A stretch of 64,000 nucleotides of DNA from Thermococcaceae archaeon (GTDB lineage Archaea; Methanobacteriota_B; Thermococci; Thermococcales; Thermococcaceae). The stretch spans positions 62,001 through 126,000 of the forward strand of contig JASGLT010000003.1 of NCBI GenBank assembly GCA_030156945.1, given 5' to 3'. The notes beneath the pieces are model-generated. The model was not told where the DNA came from. It searched no databases and saw only the letters and a list, made by a program, of their open reading frames with translations. Shown here one piece after another: positions 16,294-24,696 of this stretch. Positions within the stretch are counted from its first letter, which is position 1, and every line of letters starts with the position of its first letter. Made by a program: the position numbers and the translations under genes.

Positions 16294-17367
16294 ATGCAAA
16301 TAATTCATCAGGATGTGAAAGAGGGCAAGGTCAAAGTGAAGGCGGAAACACTCGACGACCTCTGGCACCTCTACCACATAATAGACCCCGGGGACATCGT
16401 CTACGCCAAAACCCTCAGGAAGCAGGCCCAGAGGGCTGATTCTCTGAGGGCGGAGAAGGTCGAGGTCATTCCGGTCTTCCTCGGAGTCCAGGCGGAAAAG
16501 ATAAACTTCCACAAGTTTGCCAACCAGGTGCGCGTTACCGGGCCAATAGTCTACGCGAGCAGGGAAGATGTGCCTCTTGGCAAGTATCACACGATAGCGA
16601 TAGAGCAGGGGACGGTTGTTACAATCCAGAAGCCCCGCTGGAAGGAGCACCACATCGAGCGCCTTAAGGAAGCCGTTGAGGCATCTAAGAGGGCGCGTGT
16701 GATGATAGTGGTTATTGACGATGGCGAGGCTGATATGGCGCTCGTGAGGGAGTACGGGGTTGAGATACTAAACAGCATCCGTCACAACCTCGGCGGGAAG
16801 AGATACGCCACCGACAGGGAGAGCGAGGAGATGAGGTTCTTCCACGATGTGGCGAAGACGATGGAGGAAGTGATGAAGCGGGAGAACGTCGAGAAGGCAA
16901 TAGTGGCTGGCCCTGGCTTCGTCAAGGAGGACTTCTACAAGTTCCTGAAGGAAAAGTATCCTGAGCTGGCCAAGAAGGTCGTCATCGAAGACACCAGCGT
17001 CACTGGAAGGACGGGCATCTACGAGGTCATCAAGCGCGGGGTTGTTGACAGAGTCTATCAGGAAAACCGTGTCGCTAAGGAAGTCCAGCTGGTTGAGAAA
17101 GTCCTCGAAAACATCGCCAGGAACAACGGGCTGGTTGCCTACGGCCTTAAGGAGGTCGAGGAGGCTGTGAACTACGGCGCGGTTGAGACGCTCTTGGTCC
17201 TCGACGAGCTCCTCAAGGGGGAACTCAGAGAGAAGATCGAGGAGCTGATGGACGCGGTGAGGTACTCCCGCGGGGAGGTAATTGTGGTCAGCTCGGAGCA
17301 CGAGGGCGGGGAGAAACTGAAGGCCCTCGGCGGGCTGGCGGCTCTACTGAGGTTCAGAGTGAAGTAG
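16294..17367 (+). CDS. pelA: Pelota (mRNA surveillance and ribosome rescue factor)
   Basis: 357-residue archaeal pelota, an eRF1-like protein that with aEF1A and ABCE1 rescues stalled ribosomes. The Sm-like N-terminal domain is seen in DLWHLYHIIDPGDIVYAKTLR, followed by the eRF1-like middle domain (VIDDGEADMALV) and the C-terminal L30e-like domain (NYGAVETLLVLDELL). There is no GGQ motif, as expected for pelota. Start ATG 16294 follows GGGGTGAG. Confidence 0.96.
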   Translation: MQIIHQDVKEGKVKVKAETLDDLWHLYHIIDPGDIVYAKTLRKQAQRADSLRAEKVEVIPVFLGVQAEKINFHKFANQVRVTGPIVYASREDVPLGKYHTIAIEQGTVVTIQKPRWKEHHIERLKEAVEASKRARVMIVVIDDGEADMALVREYGVEILNSIRHNLGGKRYATDRESEEMRFFHDVAKTMEEVMKRENVEKAIVAGPGFVKEDFYKFLKEKYPELAKKVVIEDTSVTGRTGIYEVIKRGVVDRVYQENRVAKEVQLVEKVLENIARNNGLVAYGLKEVEEAVNYGAVETLLVLDELLKGELREKIEELMDAVRYSRGEVIVVSSEHEGGEKLKALGGLAALLRFRVK

Positions 17368-17368
17368 C

Positions 17369-18373
17369 CTAATCCCTTTTCTTTCTCTTGTATAGCATGG
17401 TGTAAGGATCCTCCGTGAACTCCGGGAAAGGTCTCTCCTCTTCCCCTTCAACCAGAACCCTGTCCTTCTCCCCCGTGAACTCGCCCAGCTCAAACCCCAG
17501 AATTCCATTTTTAAGTAATTCTGTAATTAGGGAATTAACTTTTTCTTGAGGCGTTATGGCTATAAGTGTCCCCGTAGAGGAGACGCTCCAGGGTTCGAGG
17601 TCATAGAAGTCGAGCACCTTCCTCACCAGCGGGTCAATGTGGAGCTTTTCAGAGTAGACCCTGAAGCCAACTCCCGAGTTGTCTGCTATCTCGTGGAGGG
17701 CCGTTAAACCTCCTTCCGTGGCGTCGTGCATGCCCCTCACAAAGGGTTTAGCTACGAGAGCGTCGGGAACAACCGTTTCGAAGTAGAAGGAGCGCTTGAG
17801 CATCATGAGCTCTTTTTTGGTCAAAACCTTTGAGAGTTCATCGGCCCTGAAATAGGCCGCTGAAACAGCGAACTCAAGGCCGACTTTAGCTGTTACGACT
17901 ATTCTATCTCCTGGTTTTGCAAGGGGAAGTTTCAGCTCACTTTTCCTAACTACCCCCATTGCTGTCGTTGTCGCCGTTGGCTCGGAAATGCTTGGATAAA
18001 CACCTGTGTGGCCTCCGACTATCGCTGATCCGTACTTGCAGCATTCGGCATTAAGGTCTTTCATCGTTGCCTCCAGAAATTCCCGCGAAGTCCCTTCGGG
18101 GAAGAGAAGGTCAACGATGAGCCACCTCGGCCTTGCCCCGAAAACCGCCACATCACTTGAAGCAAAGTGGTAGGTAAAGAAGCCGAATGTCTCCTCCGGA
18201 ACGCCAAGCGTTGGGTCGGTGGCGACCACAAGGTAGTGATCCTCATCGTATTCAAGAACAGCTGAGTCAAAGCCCTCCCTAGGCCCGTAGACTACCTTAC
18301 TATCCTCCACTCCAAGATTGGGAAAGACGACCTCGCGAAGGAGTTCATTCCTCAGCTTTCCCGGCGGGAGCAT
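17369..18373 (-). CDS. AIR-synthase-superfamily protein (PurM/ThiL/HypE/SelD-like)
   Basis: 334 residues with the two-domain layout of the AIR synthase superfamily of ATP-binding enzymes: DSAVLEYDEDHYLVVATDP for the N-terminal ATP/metal site, GGHTGVYPS for the glycine-rich loop, and GMHDATEGGLTALHEIA in the C-terminal domain. It lacks SelD's and HypE's catalytic Cys signatures, so the substrate is open. ATG 18373 is supported by GGAGGG. The start lies inside the upstream PP-loop gene (29-bp overlap), suggesting linked function. Confidence 0.75.
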   Translation of the reverse strand: MLPPGKLRNELLREVVFPNLGVEDSKVVYGPREGFDSAVLEYDEDHYLVVATDPTLGVPEETFGFFTYHFASSDVAVFGARPRWLIVDLLFPEGTSREFLEATMKDLNAECCKYGSAIVGGHTGVYPSISEPTATTTAMGVVRKSELKLPLAKPGDRIVVTAKVGLEFAVSAAYFRADELSKVLTKKELMMLKRSFYFETVVPDALVAKPFVRGMHDATEGGLTALHEIADNSGVGFRVYSEKLHIDPLVRKVLDFYDLEPWSVSSTGTLIAITPQEKVNSLITELLKNGILGFELGEFTGEKDRVLVEGEEERPFPEFTEDPYTMLYKRKKRD

Positions 18374-19163
18374 CAACGTTCCCTCCAAAGCGTCTGATTA
18401 TTGACCTGACCTCCTCCAGCGTCTCCTCGTCGCAGTCCCAGCACATTATCTCGAAGCTCGGGACGCGGACGCTGACCCTGACCTTTCTCCTCCTCGCTAC
18501 CTTGCTCACCTCGTAGTTCACCTTGTAAGCTAAATCCATGAGTTCGGGAGTGACTATTTTCTCCTTGTCTATGTACTGGAGCGGACAGCCCTCCCTCCAC
18601 TGCCTCCTCCTCGCGTGCTCGTACATGCGGTAGGGCTTTATTCCAGCCTCTTCTGCAAGTTCTTCAATGACATCAGCAGGGTACTTGATAAGGGGGCGGA
18701 AGAACGGGATACCTATTCTTGGAATATCGCAGAGCCGTATGTCTCCTTCGCACTGGTCGAGGAGAGCCCCGATTATCTTGTCGTTCGCGTTGTCGCCCTT
18801 GGCCAAAACATCGAAGCCGTTGTTGAGGGCAAACCACTTGGCGTTCCAGAGCATCACCTTCTTGCAGTTTATGCAGACTGACCCTTTCCTGCCAACGGCC
18901 TCGCGGAGAAGTCCCTCTGTTATGTCCACAAGATAGTGCTCGACGCCGAGCTTTTTGGTGAACTTCATCGCCCAGTTTAAGGGTTCCCTCCAGCTCCAGC
19001 GGTGGAAGAAAGTCAGGGAAGAAACATTTAGACCGGCTTCTTTAAGAATGTAAAGGGCAAGGGAACTGTCCTTTCCCCCAGAGAACAGCATAAGGATTCG
19101 TTTTTCATAAAGGCCAGACTCCTCAGCGAACTTTCTCGTGTCTTCAATGACTTCCGCCAGCAT
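18345..19163 (-). CDS. PP-loop ATP pyrophosphatase, possible tRNA/RNA or cofactor thiolase-type enzyme
   Basis: 272 residues with an adenylating PP-loop LMLFSGGKDSSLAL near residue 26. Cysteines occur as CINCKK, CDIPR, CPLQY and CWDCDEE; these could bind a metal or Fe-S centre as in TtuA/NcsA-like sulfur-transfer enzymes, though the N-terminal zinc fingers of TtuA are missing. It overlaps the AIR-synthase-like gene by 29 bp; an ATP-activating pair is plausible. The precise product is unknown. Confidence 0.72.
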   Translation of the reverse strand: MLAEVIEDTRKFAEESGLYEKRILMLFSGGKDSSLALYILKEAGLNVSSLTFFHRWSWREPLNWAMKFTKKLGVEHYLVDITEGLLREAVGRKGSVCINCKKVMLWNAKWFALNNGFDVLAKGDNANDKIIGALLDQCEGDIRLCDIPRIGIPFFRPLIKYPADVIEELAEEAGIKPYRMYEHARRRQWREGCPLQYIDKEKIVTPELMDLAYKVNYEVSKVARRRKVRVSVRVPSFEIMCWDCDEETLEEVRSIIRRFGGNVDAPAGKAEE

Positions 19164-19194
19164 GAAAAAAGTTGGGGAAGAACATTAAAAACCT

Positions 19195-19557
19195 TCAGAC
19201 GTTCACCTTGCCGAGCCACTGCTCGGCGAGGTCTCCCACAATCGGGAACTTGTAGCGCTCTCCCTGGTAGGCCTTGACCATGCCGACAATCCAAACAACA
19301 AGGGCTATTAAACCTAGGAGATATACGATAATCCCGCCCAGGAGAGGTATGTACGAGAAGATCTTTATGGCAATCCACAGCGGGAGAAAGATTATCGTTG
19401 ACTGCATAGCGTGGAAACGGACGAAATCGCTTTCCTTCTCAAGGAGCAGGAGTATTATCCCTGTGACCCACCCCAGGAGATATGCCAATAAGGCTTCGAC
19501 ATTCTCTTCGAGGCCAAGGGAAGTTTTCTTTGGTTCCGACTGAGGAGCTCCTTCCAT
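19195..19557 (-). CDS. DUF4870-type small membrane protein
   Basis: 120 residues with three hydrophobic segments (AYLLGWVTGIILLLL, STIIFLPLWIAIKIF, GGIIVYLLGLIALVVWIVGM) and the sequence VRFHAMQS between the first two, which is diagnostic of the DUF4870/Tic20-like family. The role is unknown. The ATG at 19557 follows GAGGTGGT. It ends 31 bp upstream of the PP-loop gene start on the same strand. Confidence 0.8.
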   Translation of the reverse strand: MEGAPQSEPKKTSLGLEENVEALLAYLLGWVTGIILLLLEKESDFVRFHAMQSTIIFLPLWIAIKIFSYIPLLGGIIVYLLGLIALVVWIVGMVKAYQGERYKFPIVGDLAEQWLGKVNV

Positions 19558-19793
19558 ATTACCACCTCCAACTTCTTCCAGACAAGGAGGGAGCAATCCA
19601 TTGACAATAAGTTGATAGCATTACTTAAAGCTTTTGTTGAAGATTATTGCATAGGAACTTGCCCTATTCAAGCGATTTGACACGTCAACTCCGGGAGATT
19701 CGCAAATTGAGAACGTCGAGTTTGTAATGATGCTTCATATACCGGGTTTCTTTTGAAACCACCAAAAGACTCTATCCGAACCTGCAAGTTTTT

Positions 19794-19807
19794 TTAGGCT
19801 CACCAAA
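19794..19807. promoter_or_regulatory. Putative iron-regulator half-conserved operator upstream of feo TATA
   Basis: TTAGG-CTCA-CCAAA, an imperfect version (4 of 5 pairs in the right arm) of the perfect repeat at 19842-19855 with identical 4-nt spacing. It lies immediately upstream of the TATA box. Confidence 0.4.
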
Positions 19808-19841
19808 GGTTTTTAAGGCTATCGAGGGACTAAAATTTGGA

Positions 19842-19855
19842 TTAGGAGAACCTAA
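19842..19855. promoter_or_regulatory. Putative DtxR/IdeR-type operator at the feo transcription start
   Basis: TTAGG-AGAA-CCTAA is a perfect inverted repeat placed about 25-40 bp downstream of the TATA box and just upstream of feoA, where a bound repressor would block initiation. The half-site TTAGG/CCTAA resembles the DtxR/IdeR iron-box core. The regulator gene is not in the window. Confidence 0.6.
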
Positions 19856-19866
19856 CGGTGATGCTC

Positions 19867-20094
19867 ATGATAGTTCCACTGAGTTCGCTAAAGCCGGGGG
19901 AGAGGGGTATAGTCGTTAACCTCCAGGGAGGCCCAGGGTTTAGAAACAGAGTGCTCGGAATGGGAATAGCCCCAGGTGCAGTAGTTCAGGTAGTCGAAGC
20001 TTATAATCCTGGTCCAATGGTCATCAGCGTTAGCGGTACTCGATTTGCAGTTGGTAGGGGAATGGCTTCACGAATCCTTGTAAGGAAGCTTTAG
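19867..20094 (+). CDS. feoA: Ferrous iron transport protein A
   Basis: 75-residue SH3-like FeoA. Motifs are LSSLKPGERGIVVNLQGG, RVLGMGIAPGAVVQVVE and FAVGRGMASRILV. FeoA is a small cytoplasmic protein that supports FeoB. Three in-frame starts exist (19858, 19861, 19867); 19867 is best spaced from GGTGAT. The feoB ATG lies 19 bp after the feoA stop. Putative iron operators lie upstream. Confidence 0.93.
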   Translation: MIVPLSSLKPGERGIVVNLQGGPGFRNRVLGMGIAPGAVVQVVEAYNPGPMVISVSGTRFAVGRGMASRILVRKL

Positions 20095-20113
20095 AATACC
20101 TAAGGTGGTTAAA

Positions 20114-22096
20114 ATGGCAATGAAGGTCGTTGCTCTCGCTGGGAATCCCAACGTTGGTAAAACAACGGTTTTTAACAGCCTAACGGGGATGAGGCAGCAC
20201 GTTGGCAACTGGCCCGGCGTTACTGTCGAGAAAAAAGAGGGTGTTTTCGAGTATAAAGGCGAGAAGTTTCTCGTGGTAGACCTGCCCGGTACTTACTCCC
20301 TCACCGCCCACTCAATAGACGAGCTGGTTGCGAGGAACTTCCTCCTCAATGGGAACCCCGACGTTGTTGTGAACGTTGTTGATGCGACCTCTCTCCTGAG
20401 AAATCTCCTCCTAACCATGGAAATCTTTGAGATGGGTCTGAAGAACGTGGTAATTGCTCTCAACAAGATCGACCTGGCGGAGAAAAAAGGGATAAGGATA
20501 GACCCCTTAAAGATGTCAAAGGCTCTCGGAGTTCCGGTCGTAGCGATGAGCGCCAAGGAAGGCATAGGTATCGAGGAGCTGAAGGATAAAATATACGAGA
20601 TGGCCCAGGGAAGAATAAAGACGAACCCCGTCGTCCCGAGGTACGATCCTGAAGTTGAGAGGGAGATAGAGCATATAACCAACTCCCTCAAGGGAACTAA
20701 ACTTGAAAGGCGCTATCCTCTCCGCTGGTTGGCAATAAAGCTCCTACAGCGCGACGACGAAGTTATGAAGCTCGTCCTCAGACATATAGGTGAGGAGAGG
20801 CTGAGGGAAATAATGACCCATATAGGAGAGGCCGAGGCGCGCTACGGAAGAGCTATGGACCTCATCATAGCCAGCCAGAAGTACGAGTTCATAGACAGAT
20901 TAACCCACGAGTTCATGAGCTATGTGGGCAAAGAGAAGGAAAGCCTGACTGACCAGCTCGACAGGATTCTGATACACCCAGTTTACGGCTTCATTGCACT
21001 TGCCATGGTTTTCTACGCAGTTTTCAAGTTCATATTTGCCCTTGGCTTGCCCCTCCAGGAGTGGCTAGACGGGCTGTTCGCTTCGTTTGGTGAGTGGCTT
21101 GCCCCACAAATAGCAAACGAGACTCTTAGGGGCCTTCTTGTCGATGGTATAATAGGCGGCGTTGGCTCGGTGCTAAGCTTCTTCCCGCTCGTCTTCCTCC
21201 TCTTCTTTGCCCTCTCTATACTGGAGGACGTCGGCTACATGGCAAGGGTAGCGGCGCTTATGGAGGGAATCATGCGGAAGTTCGGCCTCCCTGGAAAGTC
21301 CGTAATTCCCCTAGTCTTGGGCCTCGGCTGCAACGTCCCAGCGGTGATGGCGACGAGAACCCTTGAGGACGAGAGAGAAAGGCTCGTGACGATGTTGGTC
21401 AGCCCGTTTATCCCCTGCTCCGCTCGACTGAGTGTCATAAGCTTCCTCGCTGGGGCATTTTTCGGTTCCAACCACTCAATAGTCGCCCTAAGCGTTTACC
21501 TGATTGCAATACTGGTAGCGCTGCTTTCAGCGTGGCTCGTGGGGCGCTTTGTTGTTAAGGGGGAGGAAAGCCCCTTCGTCATCGAGCTGCCTGAATATCT
21601 CATCCCGAGCTGGAAGACAGTGGTAACCCATTCCTGGGAGAGGAGCAAAGAGTTCGTAAAGAAAGCCGGGACAATCATACTCCTCGGTGCGATAGCCATC
21701 TGGTACCTCAGCAACTATCCGGTTGAAATCGGGAGCGGAAAGAGCTACGCCGAGAAGCTGGGTTATCTCTTCGAGCCTTACATGAGATTGATGGGCCTCG
21801 ATTGGAAAGCTGCTGTAAGCCTGCTCTTTGGAATAATCGCGAAAGAGAATGTCATATCCACTTACGGCGTTATCTATGGAACAACGGAGGCCATAAAGAA
21901 CGCCATGACACCGCTCCAGGCATACGTATTAGCAGTTGTCACGACTCTCTACATTCCGTGCATAGCCACTATCGGGGCCATAAGGGCCGAGAGCAACTGG
22001 AAGTGGGCCCTCTTCACAACAGCTTACATGATAGCCGTGGCCTCAATAGTGGGCATTCTAATATGGCACGCAGGCGTTGCCCTTGGCCTTGCGTGA
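20114..22096 (+). CDS. feoB: Ferrous iron transport protein B
   Basis: 660-residue FeoB, the GTPase-coupled ferrous iron permease of the cytoplasmic membrane. The N-terminal G domain shows GNPNVGKTTVFN, the switch threonine in NWPGVTVEKKEG, DLPGTYSL and NKIDLAEK. It is followed by about eight membrane spans with the conserved ILEDVGYMARVA, the metal-site cysteines of GLGCNVPAVMATRTLE and FIPCSARL. ATG 20114 follows GGTGGT. Confidence 0.97.
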   Translation: MAMKVVALAGNPNVGKTTVFNSLTGMRQHVGNWPGVTVEKKEGVFEYKGEKFLVVDLPGTYSLTAHSIDELVARNFLLNGNPDVVVNVVDATSLLRNLLLTMEIFEMGLKNVVIALNKIDLAEKKGIRIDPLKMSKALGVPVVAMSAKEGIGIEELKDKIYEMAQGRIKTNPVVPRYDPEVEREIEHITNSLKGTKLERRYPLRWLAIKLLQRDDEVMKLVLRHIGEERLREIMTHIGEAEARYGRAMDLIIASQKYEFIDRLTHEFMSYVGKEKESLTDQLDRILIHPVYGFIALAMVFYAVFKFIFALGLPLQEWLDGLFASFGEWLAPQIANETLRGLLVDGIIGGVGSVLSFFPLVFLLFFALSILEDVGYMARVAALMEGIMRKFGLPGKSVIPLVLGLGCNVPAVMATRTLEDERERLVTMLVSPFIPCSARLSVISFLAGAFFGSNHSIVALSVYLIAILVALLSAWLVGRFVVKGEESPFVIELPEYLIPSWKTVVTHSWERSKEFVKKAGTIILLGAIAIWYLSNYPVEIGSGKSYAEKLGYLFEPYMRLMGLDWKAAVSLLFGIIAKENVISTYGVIYGTTEAIKNAMTPLQAYVLAVVTTLYIPCIATIGAIRAESNWKWALFTTAYMIAVASIVGILIWHAGVALGLA

Positions 22097-22133
22097 CTTT
22101 TCGAGTTTGTGGGTTATCTAAAGAGGTGAGCAC

Positions 22134-22397
22134 ATGGGGAAGCTGGAAGAAGTCCTGGATTTGATCAATAGCGGAGTGACCCAAGAGATGGAGATTGCTA
22201 AAAGGCTTGGTCTAGCAAAGGAGGAGGTAAGTGACATAATAAAAATCCTCGAAAACCTTGGATACGTTGAGAAGGTGGAGGCGGGTTCAAAGACTTGTGA
22301 GAGCTGTCCCCTGAAAAAGGTATGCTATGGCTCTTGTCTGAAGCCAACGGGAGTTGTTGCATACAGGATTAGAGAAAATGTCCAAGAAAAGGGTTAA
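22134..22397 (+). CDS. FeoC-like winged-helix protein with a cysteine cluster
   Basis: 87 residues. The N-terminal two thirds reads as a winged helix (EVLDLINSGVTQEMEIAKRLGLAKEEVSDIIKIL) and the C-terminal part carries CESCPLKKVCYGSC, four cysteines suited to an Fe-S or zinc site. Position directly after feoB and this layout match FeoC-type regulators, which sense iron or oxygen and tune FeoB. GGTGAG precedes ATG 22134. Confidence 0.8.
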   Translation: MGKLEEVLDLINSGVTQEMEIAKRLGLAKEEVSDIIKILENLGYVEKVEAGSKTCESCPLKKVCYGSCLKPTGVVAYRIRENVQEKG

Positions 22398-22435
22398 ACA
22401 AATACGTGTCAACCACTACGATGTTTCACTCCCGG

Positions 22436-22465
22436 TTATATATTTTATGGCCGTAAAATATATAA
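22436..22465. promoter_or_regulatory. 30-bp near-perfect palindrome over the promoter of the nucleotidyltransferase gene
   Basis: TTATATATTTTA (22436-22447) and its exact complement TAAAATATATAA (22454-22465) flank TGGCCG. The right arm contains the likely TATA box (AAATATATAA), about 35 bp upstream of ATG 22499, so a protein bound here would compete with TBP. It is not the known TATCAC-N5-GTGATA glycolytic motif. Confidence 0.65.
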
Positions 22466-22498
22466 GCCCTTCTGGAGTAGGCATTACTGGTGAGAACC

Positions 22499-23740
22499 AT
22501 GAAAGCCGTAATTCTTGCTGGTGGTTTTGGGACGAGGCTGAGGCCAATCTCTTCAACACGGCCCAAGCCAATGGTCCCTGTTCTTGGAAAGCCCAATCTG
22601 CAGTACATCCTCGAAACCCTCAAAAAAGTCCCTCAGGTAGACGAAATCATTCTCTCAGTGCACTACATGCGCGGCGAGATTAGGGAGTTCATTGACGAGA
22701 AAATGGCAGACTATCCAAAGACAATTCGCTTCGTCAACGATCCAATGCCCCTTGAAACCGGCGGAGCCCTTAAAAACGTTGAGAACTACGTAAGCGAAGA
22801 TTTTCTCGTGATTTACGGAGACGTCTTCACGAACTTCAACTACCAGGAGATTATAGAAGCTCACGAGAAAAACGATGGCCTCATAACGGTTGCAGTGACT
22901 AAGGTATACGACCCAGAACGCTTTGGCGTCGTTGAAGTGGACGAAGAGGGCAGGATTACCTCATTTGAGGAGAAACCTCACAGGCCAAGGAGGAACCTCA
23001 TCGACGCAGGAATATACGTCGTAAACAAAAAAGTCCTTGAAGAGATTCCCACTGGAAAGGAGGTTTACTTTGAGAGAGAGGTCCTTCCCAAGTTCGTCTC
23101 CAGAGGAGAGGTCTATGCATGCAGAATGCCAAAAGATGTGTACTGGGTTGACCTCGGGACTCCAGAAGATCTGTTCTATGCCCACCAGATAGCTCTCGAT
23201 GAGATATCCAAAGAAAACGGGTACATTACCATCAAAGAGGGTGCCGAAGTCCCAGAAGATGTGGAGATTCAGGGGCCCGTCTACATTGACGAAGGAGCCA
23301 AGATCGGCCACGGTGTCAAGATAAAGGCCTACACCTACATCGGCCCGAGGACCATCGTGGAGGACAAGGCCTACCTAAAGCGCTCTATACTTATCGGGAG
23401 CGACATAATCAAGGAGCGTGCCGAGCTGAAGGACACGATCCTCGGCGAGGGTGTTGTGGTGGGCAGGAACGTAATCATCAAAGAAAACGCCGTCGTCGGC
23501 GATTATGCAAAGATTGCAGATGACCTCGTGATCTATGGTGCAAAGATACTCCCGTGGAAAAAGGTCGAGGAGTACGAGGCCTACATAAAGGTCAAACTTG
23601 ACCCGACGAAGGTCAGGCCAGGCCAGTATCCAGATCGCTGCCCGCTCGGCCTCCCGGAGTGTATCTACAAGAAGTTCAAGGCGATAGCTGGAGAAAAGCC
23701 GCCGTGCGACGAGTGCATCGAGAACCAGTGGCTGTTCTGA
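22499..23740 (+). CDS. Sugar-1-phosphate nucleotidyltransferase (mannose-1-phosphate guanylyltransferase-like)
   Basis: 413 residues. The N-terminal nucleotidyltransferase domain has the NTP loop ILAGGFGTRLRPIS with TRPKPMVPV, and GDVFTN for the metal aspartate. The C-terminal part is a left-handed beta helix with hexapeptide repeats (VEIQGPVYIDEGAKIGHGVKI...). It ends with two cysteine pairs (CPLGLPEC and CDEC). It activates a hexose phosphate with GTP or another NTP for glycan or compatible-solute synthesis; the exact sugar is unknown. ATG 22499 has GGTGAG. Confidence 0.88.
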   Translation: MKAVILAGGFGTRLRPISSTRPKPMVPVLGKPNLQYILETLKKVPQVDEIILSVHYMRGEIREFIDEKMADYPKTIRFVNDPMPLETGGALKNVENYVSEDFLVIYGDVFTNFNYQEIIEAHEKNDGLITVAVTKVYDPERFGVVEVDEEGRITSFEEKPHRPRRNLIDAGIYVVNKKVLEEIPTGKEVYFEREVLPKFVSRGEVYACRMPKDVYWVDLGTPEDLFYAHQIALDEISKENGYITIKEGAEVPEDVEIQGPVYIDEGAKIGHGVKIKAYTYIGPRTIVEDKAYLKRSILIGSDIIKERAELKDTILGEGVVVGRNVIIKENAVVGDYAKIADDLVIYGAKILPWKKVEEYEAYIKVKLDPTKVRPGQYPDRCPLGLPECIYKKFKAIAGEKPPCDECIENQWLF

Positions 23741-23797
23741 ATTCCTCCTCTACTTTTTAGTCTTTTTAATTCCAAGGGCAATAACGGGAACCATGCA

Positions 23798-24598
23798 TCA
23801 ATACCTTATTCTCGGGTTGTACTCGAGTAGCATCATGCCCTTTTTGAAAATCCTAATTGTACCGCTCTCTGAGAGGGTTATGGAAGTGGCGTTGGTGAGC
23901 TTTGTGATGCCTGCGGCGGCTATATGTCTGCTTCCAAGCCCCGGGGGAAGCATGAGGTCTATCACCTTGGGTTTAATCTCAAGGTAGAGTCCGGAGGCCA
24001 CTATTTTTCCGTCTTCGCGTATTAGAAACGCACCATCAAGCTGGGCAAACTCCTTTATTATCTCCTTGCTCTCCTTGTCGAGAACGTTTATTTTATGCCC
24101 CTTAAAGGGGTTCGGGATCATGGGATGGGAGTGTTTTATGACCCTCCTCGTGTCTCCAACAACAAATATTGTACCCACGGGAGTCCCCTCTCTTCCTTCT
24201 ATGCTGAGCTCTATCGCTATTTCCAGGAGTCGCTGGATAACGTCCTGTCCCTTGGAGAAGAAACCCTTCATGACGACCATTCCCTTTCTTACTGTTTTAA
24301 CGCCTATCAACCCCTCGGTAACGTAAACGAATTTATCACCCTCCTGAACCATATCATGTTCAAGAAGGAATGCAGATACGAGGTTAAGGCTGTTCTCAAG
24401 ATCAAGACTCTTGGGAATGGATATCTTTTTTATTCTATCTTCCAGCTCAAACTTAGAACCCACTACAACCACGGGGACGTTAACTTCAACGAGTTCCTCC
24501 TCCGGAATATCCATAAAAACGACTAACGCTTTACCCCCAATCTCATTTAACAGATTCTGGGCTGTCTTCAGCAGCACATGAGATGTGGAGAGACCCAT
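23798..24598 (-). CDS. dacZ: Diadenylate cyclase (archaeal DacZ type)
   Basis: 266 residues. The C-terminal half is a DAC (DisA_N) domain with GTIFVVGDTRRV, the catalytic LDGAFLIREDG, and GLGSRHIAAAGITK in place of the bacterial GTRHRAA. This is the enzyme that makes c-di-AMP from two ATP. The N-terminal half (VLLKTAQNLLNEIGGKALVVFMDIP) matches the extra alpha/beta domain of archaeal DacZ proteins. ATG 24598 is backed by GGTGGGAG. It stands alone, convergent with the sugar nucleotidyltransferase. Confidence 0.9.
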   Translation of the reverse strand: MGLSTSHVLLKTAQNLLNEIGGKALVVFMDIPEEELVEVNVPVVVVGSKFELEDRIKKISIPKSLDLENSLNLVSAFLLEHDMVQEGDKFVYVTEGLIGVKTVRKGMVVMKGFFSKGQDVIQRLLEIAIELSIEGREGTPVGTIFVVGDTRRVIKHSHPMIPNPFKGHKINVLDKESKEIIKEFAQLDGAFLIREDGKIVASGLYLEIKPKVIDLMLPPGLGSRHIAAAGITKLTNATSITLSESGTIRIFKKGMMLLEYNPRIRY

Positions 24599-24696
24599 AA
24601 ACTCCCACCAAATTATCTTCACTGAAATCTATAAAAAGTTAGCCCCAGGGGAAAGGATTAAAAGTCCCCCTCCAATGAAAGCATCGGGGACGCAGT

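Larger units (their letters stand above)
19558..19866. other. Divergent intergenic region between DUF4870 gene and feoA
   Basis: About 310 bp with no supported gene. It contains promoter sequence for the minus-strand gene at about 19615-19640 (AAGCTTTAAGT on the minus strand) and, on the right, the feo promoter with a TATA-like GGTTTTTAAGG at about 19808-19818 bracketed by two TTAGG-type inverted repeats. Nothing else was recognised. Confidence 0.6.
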
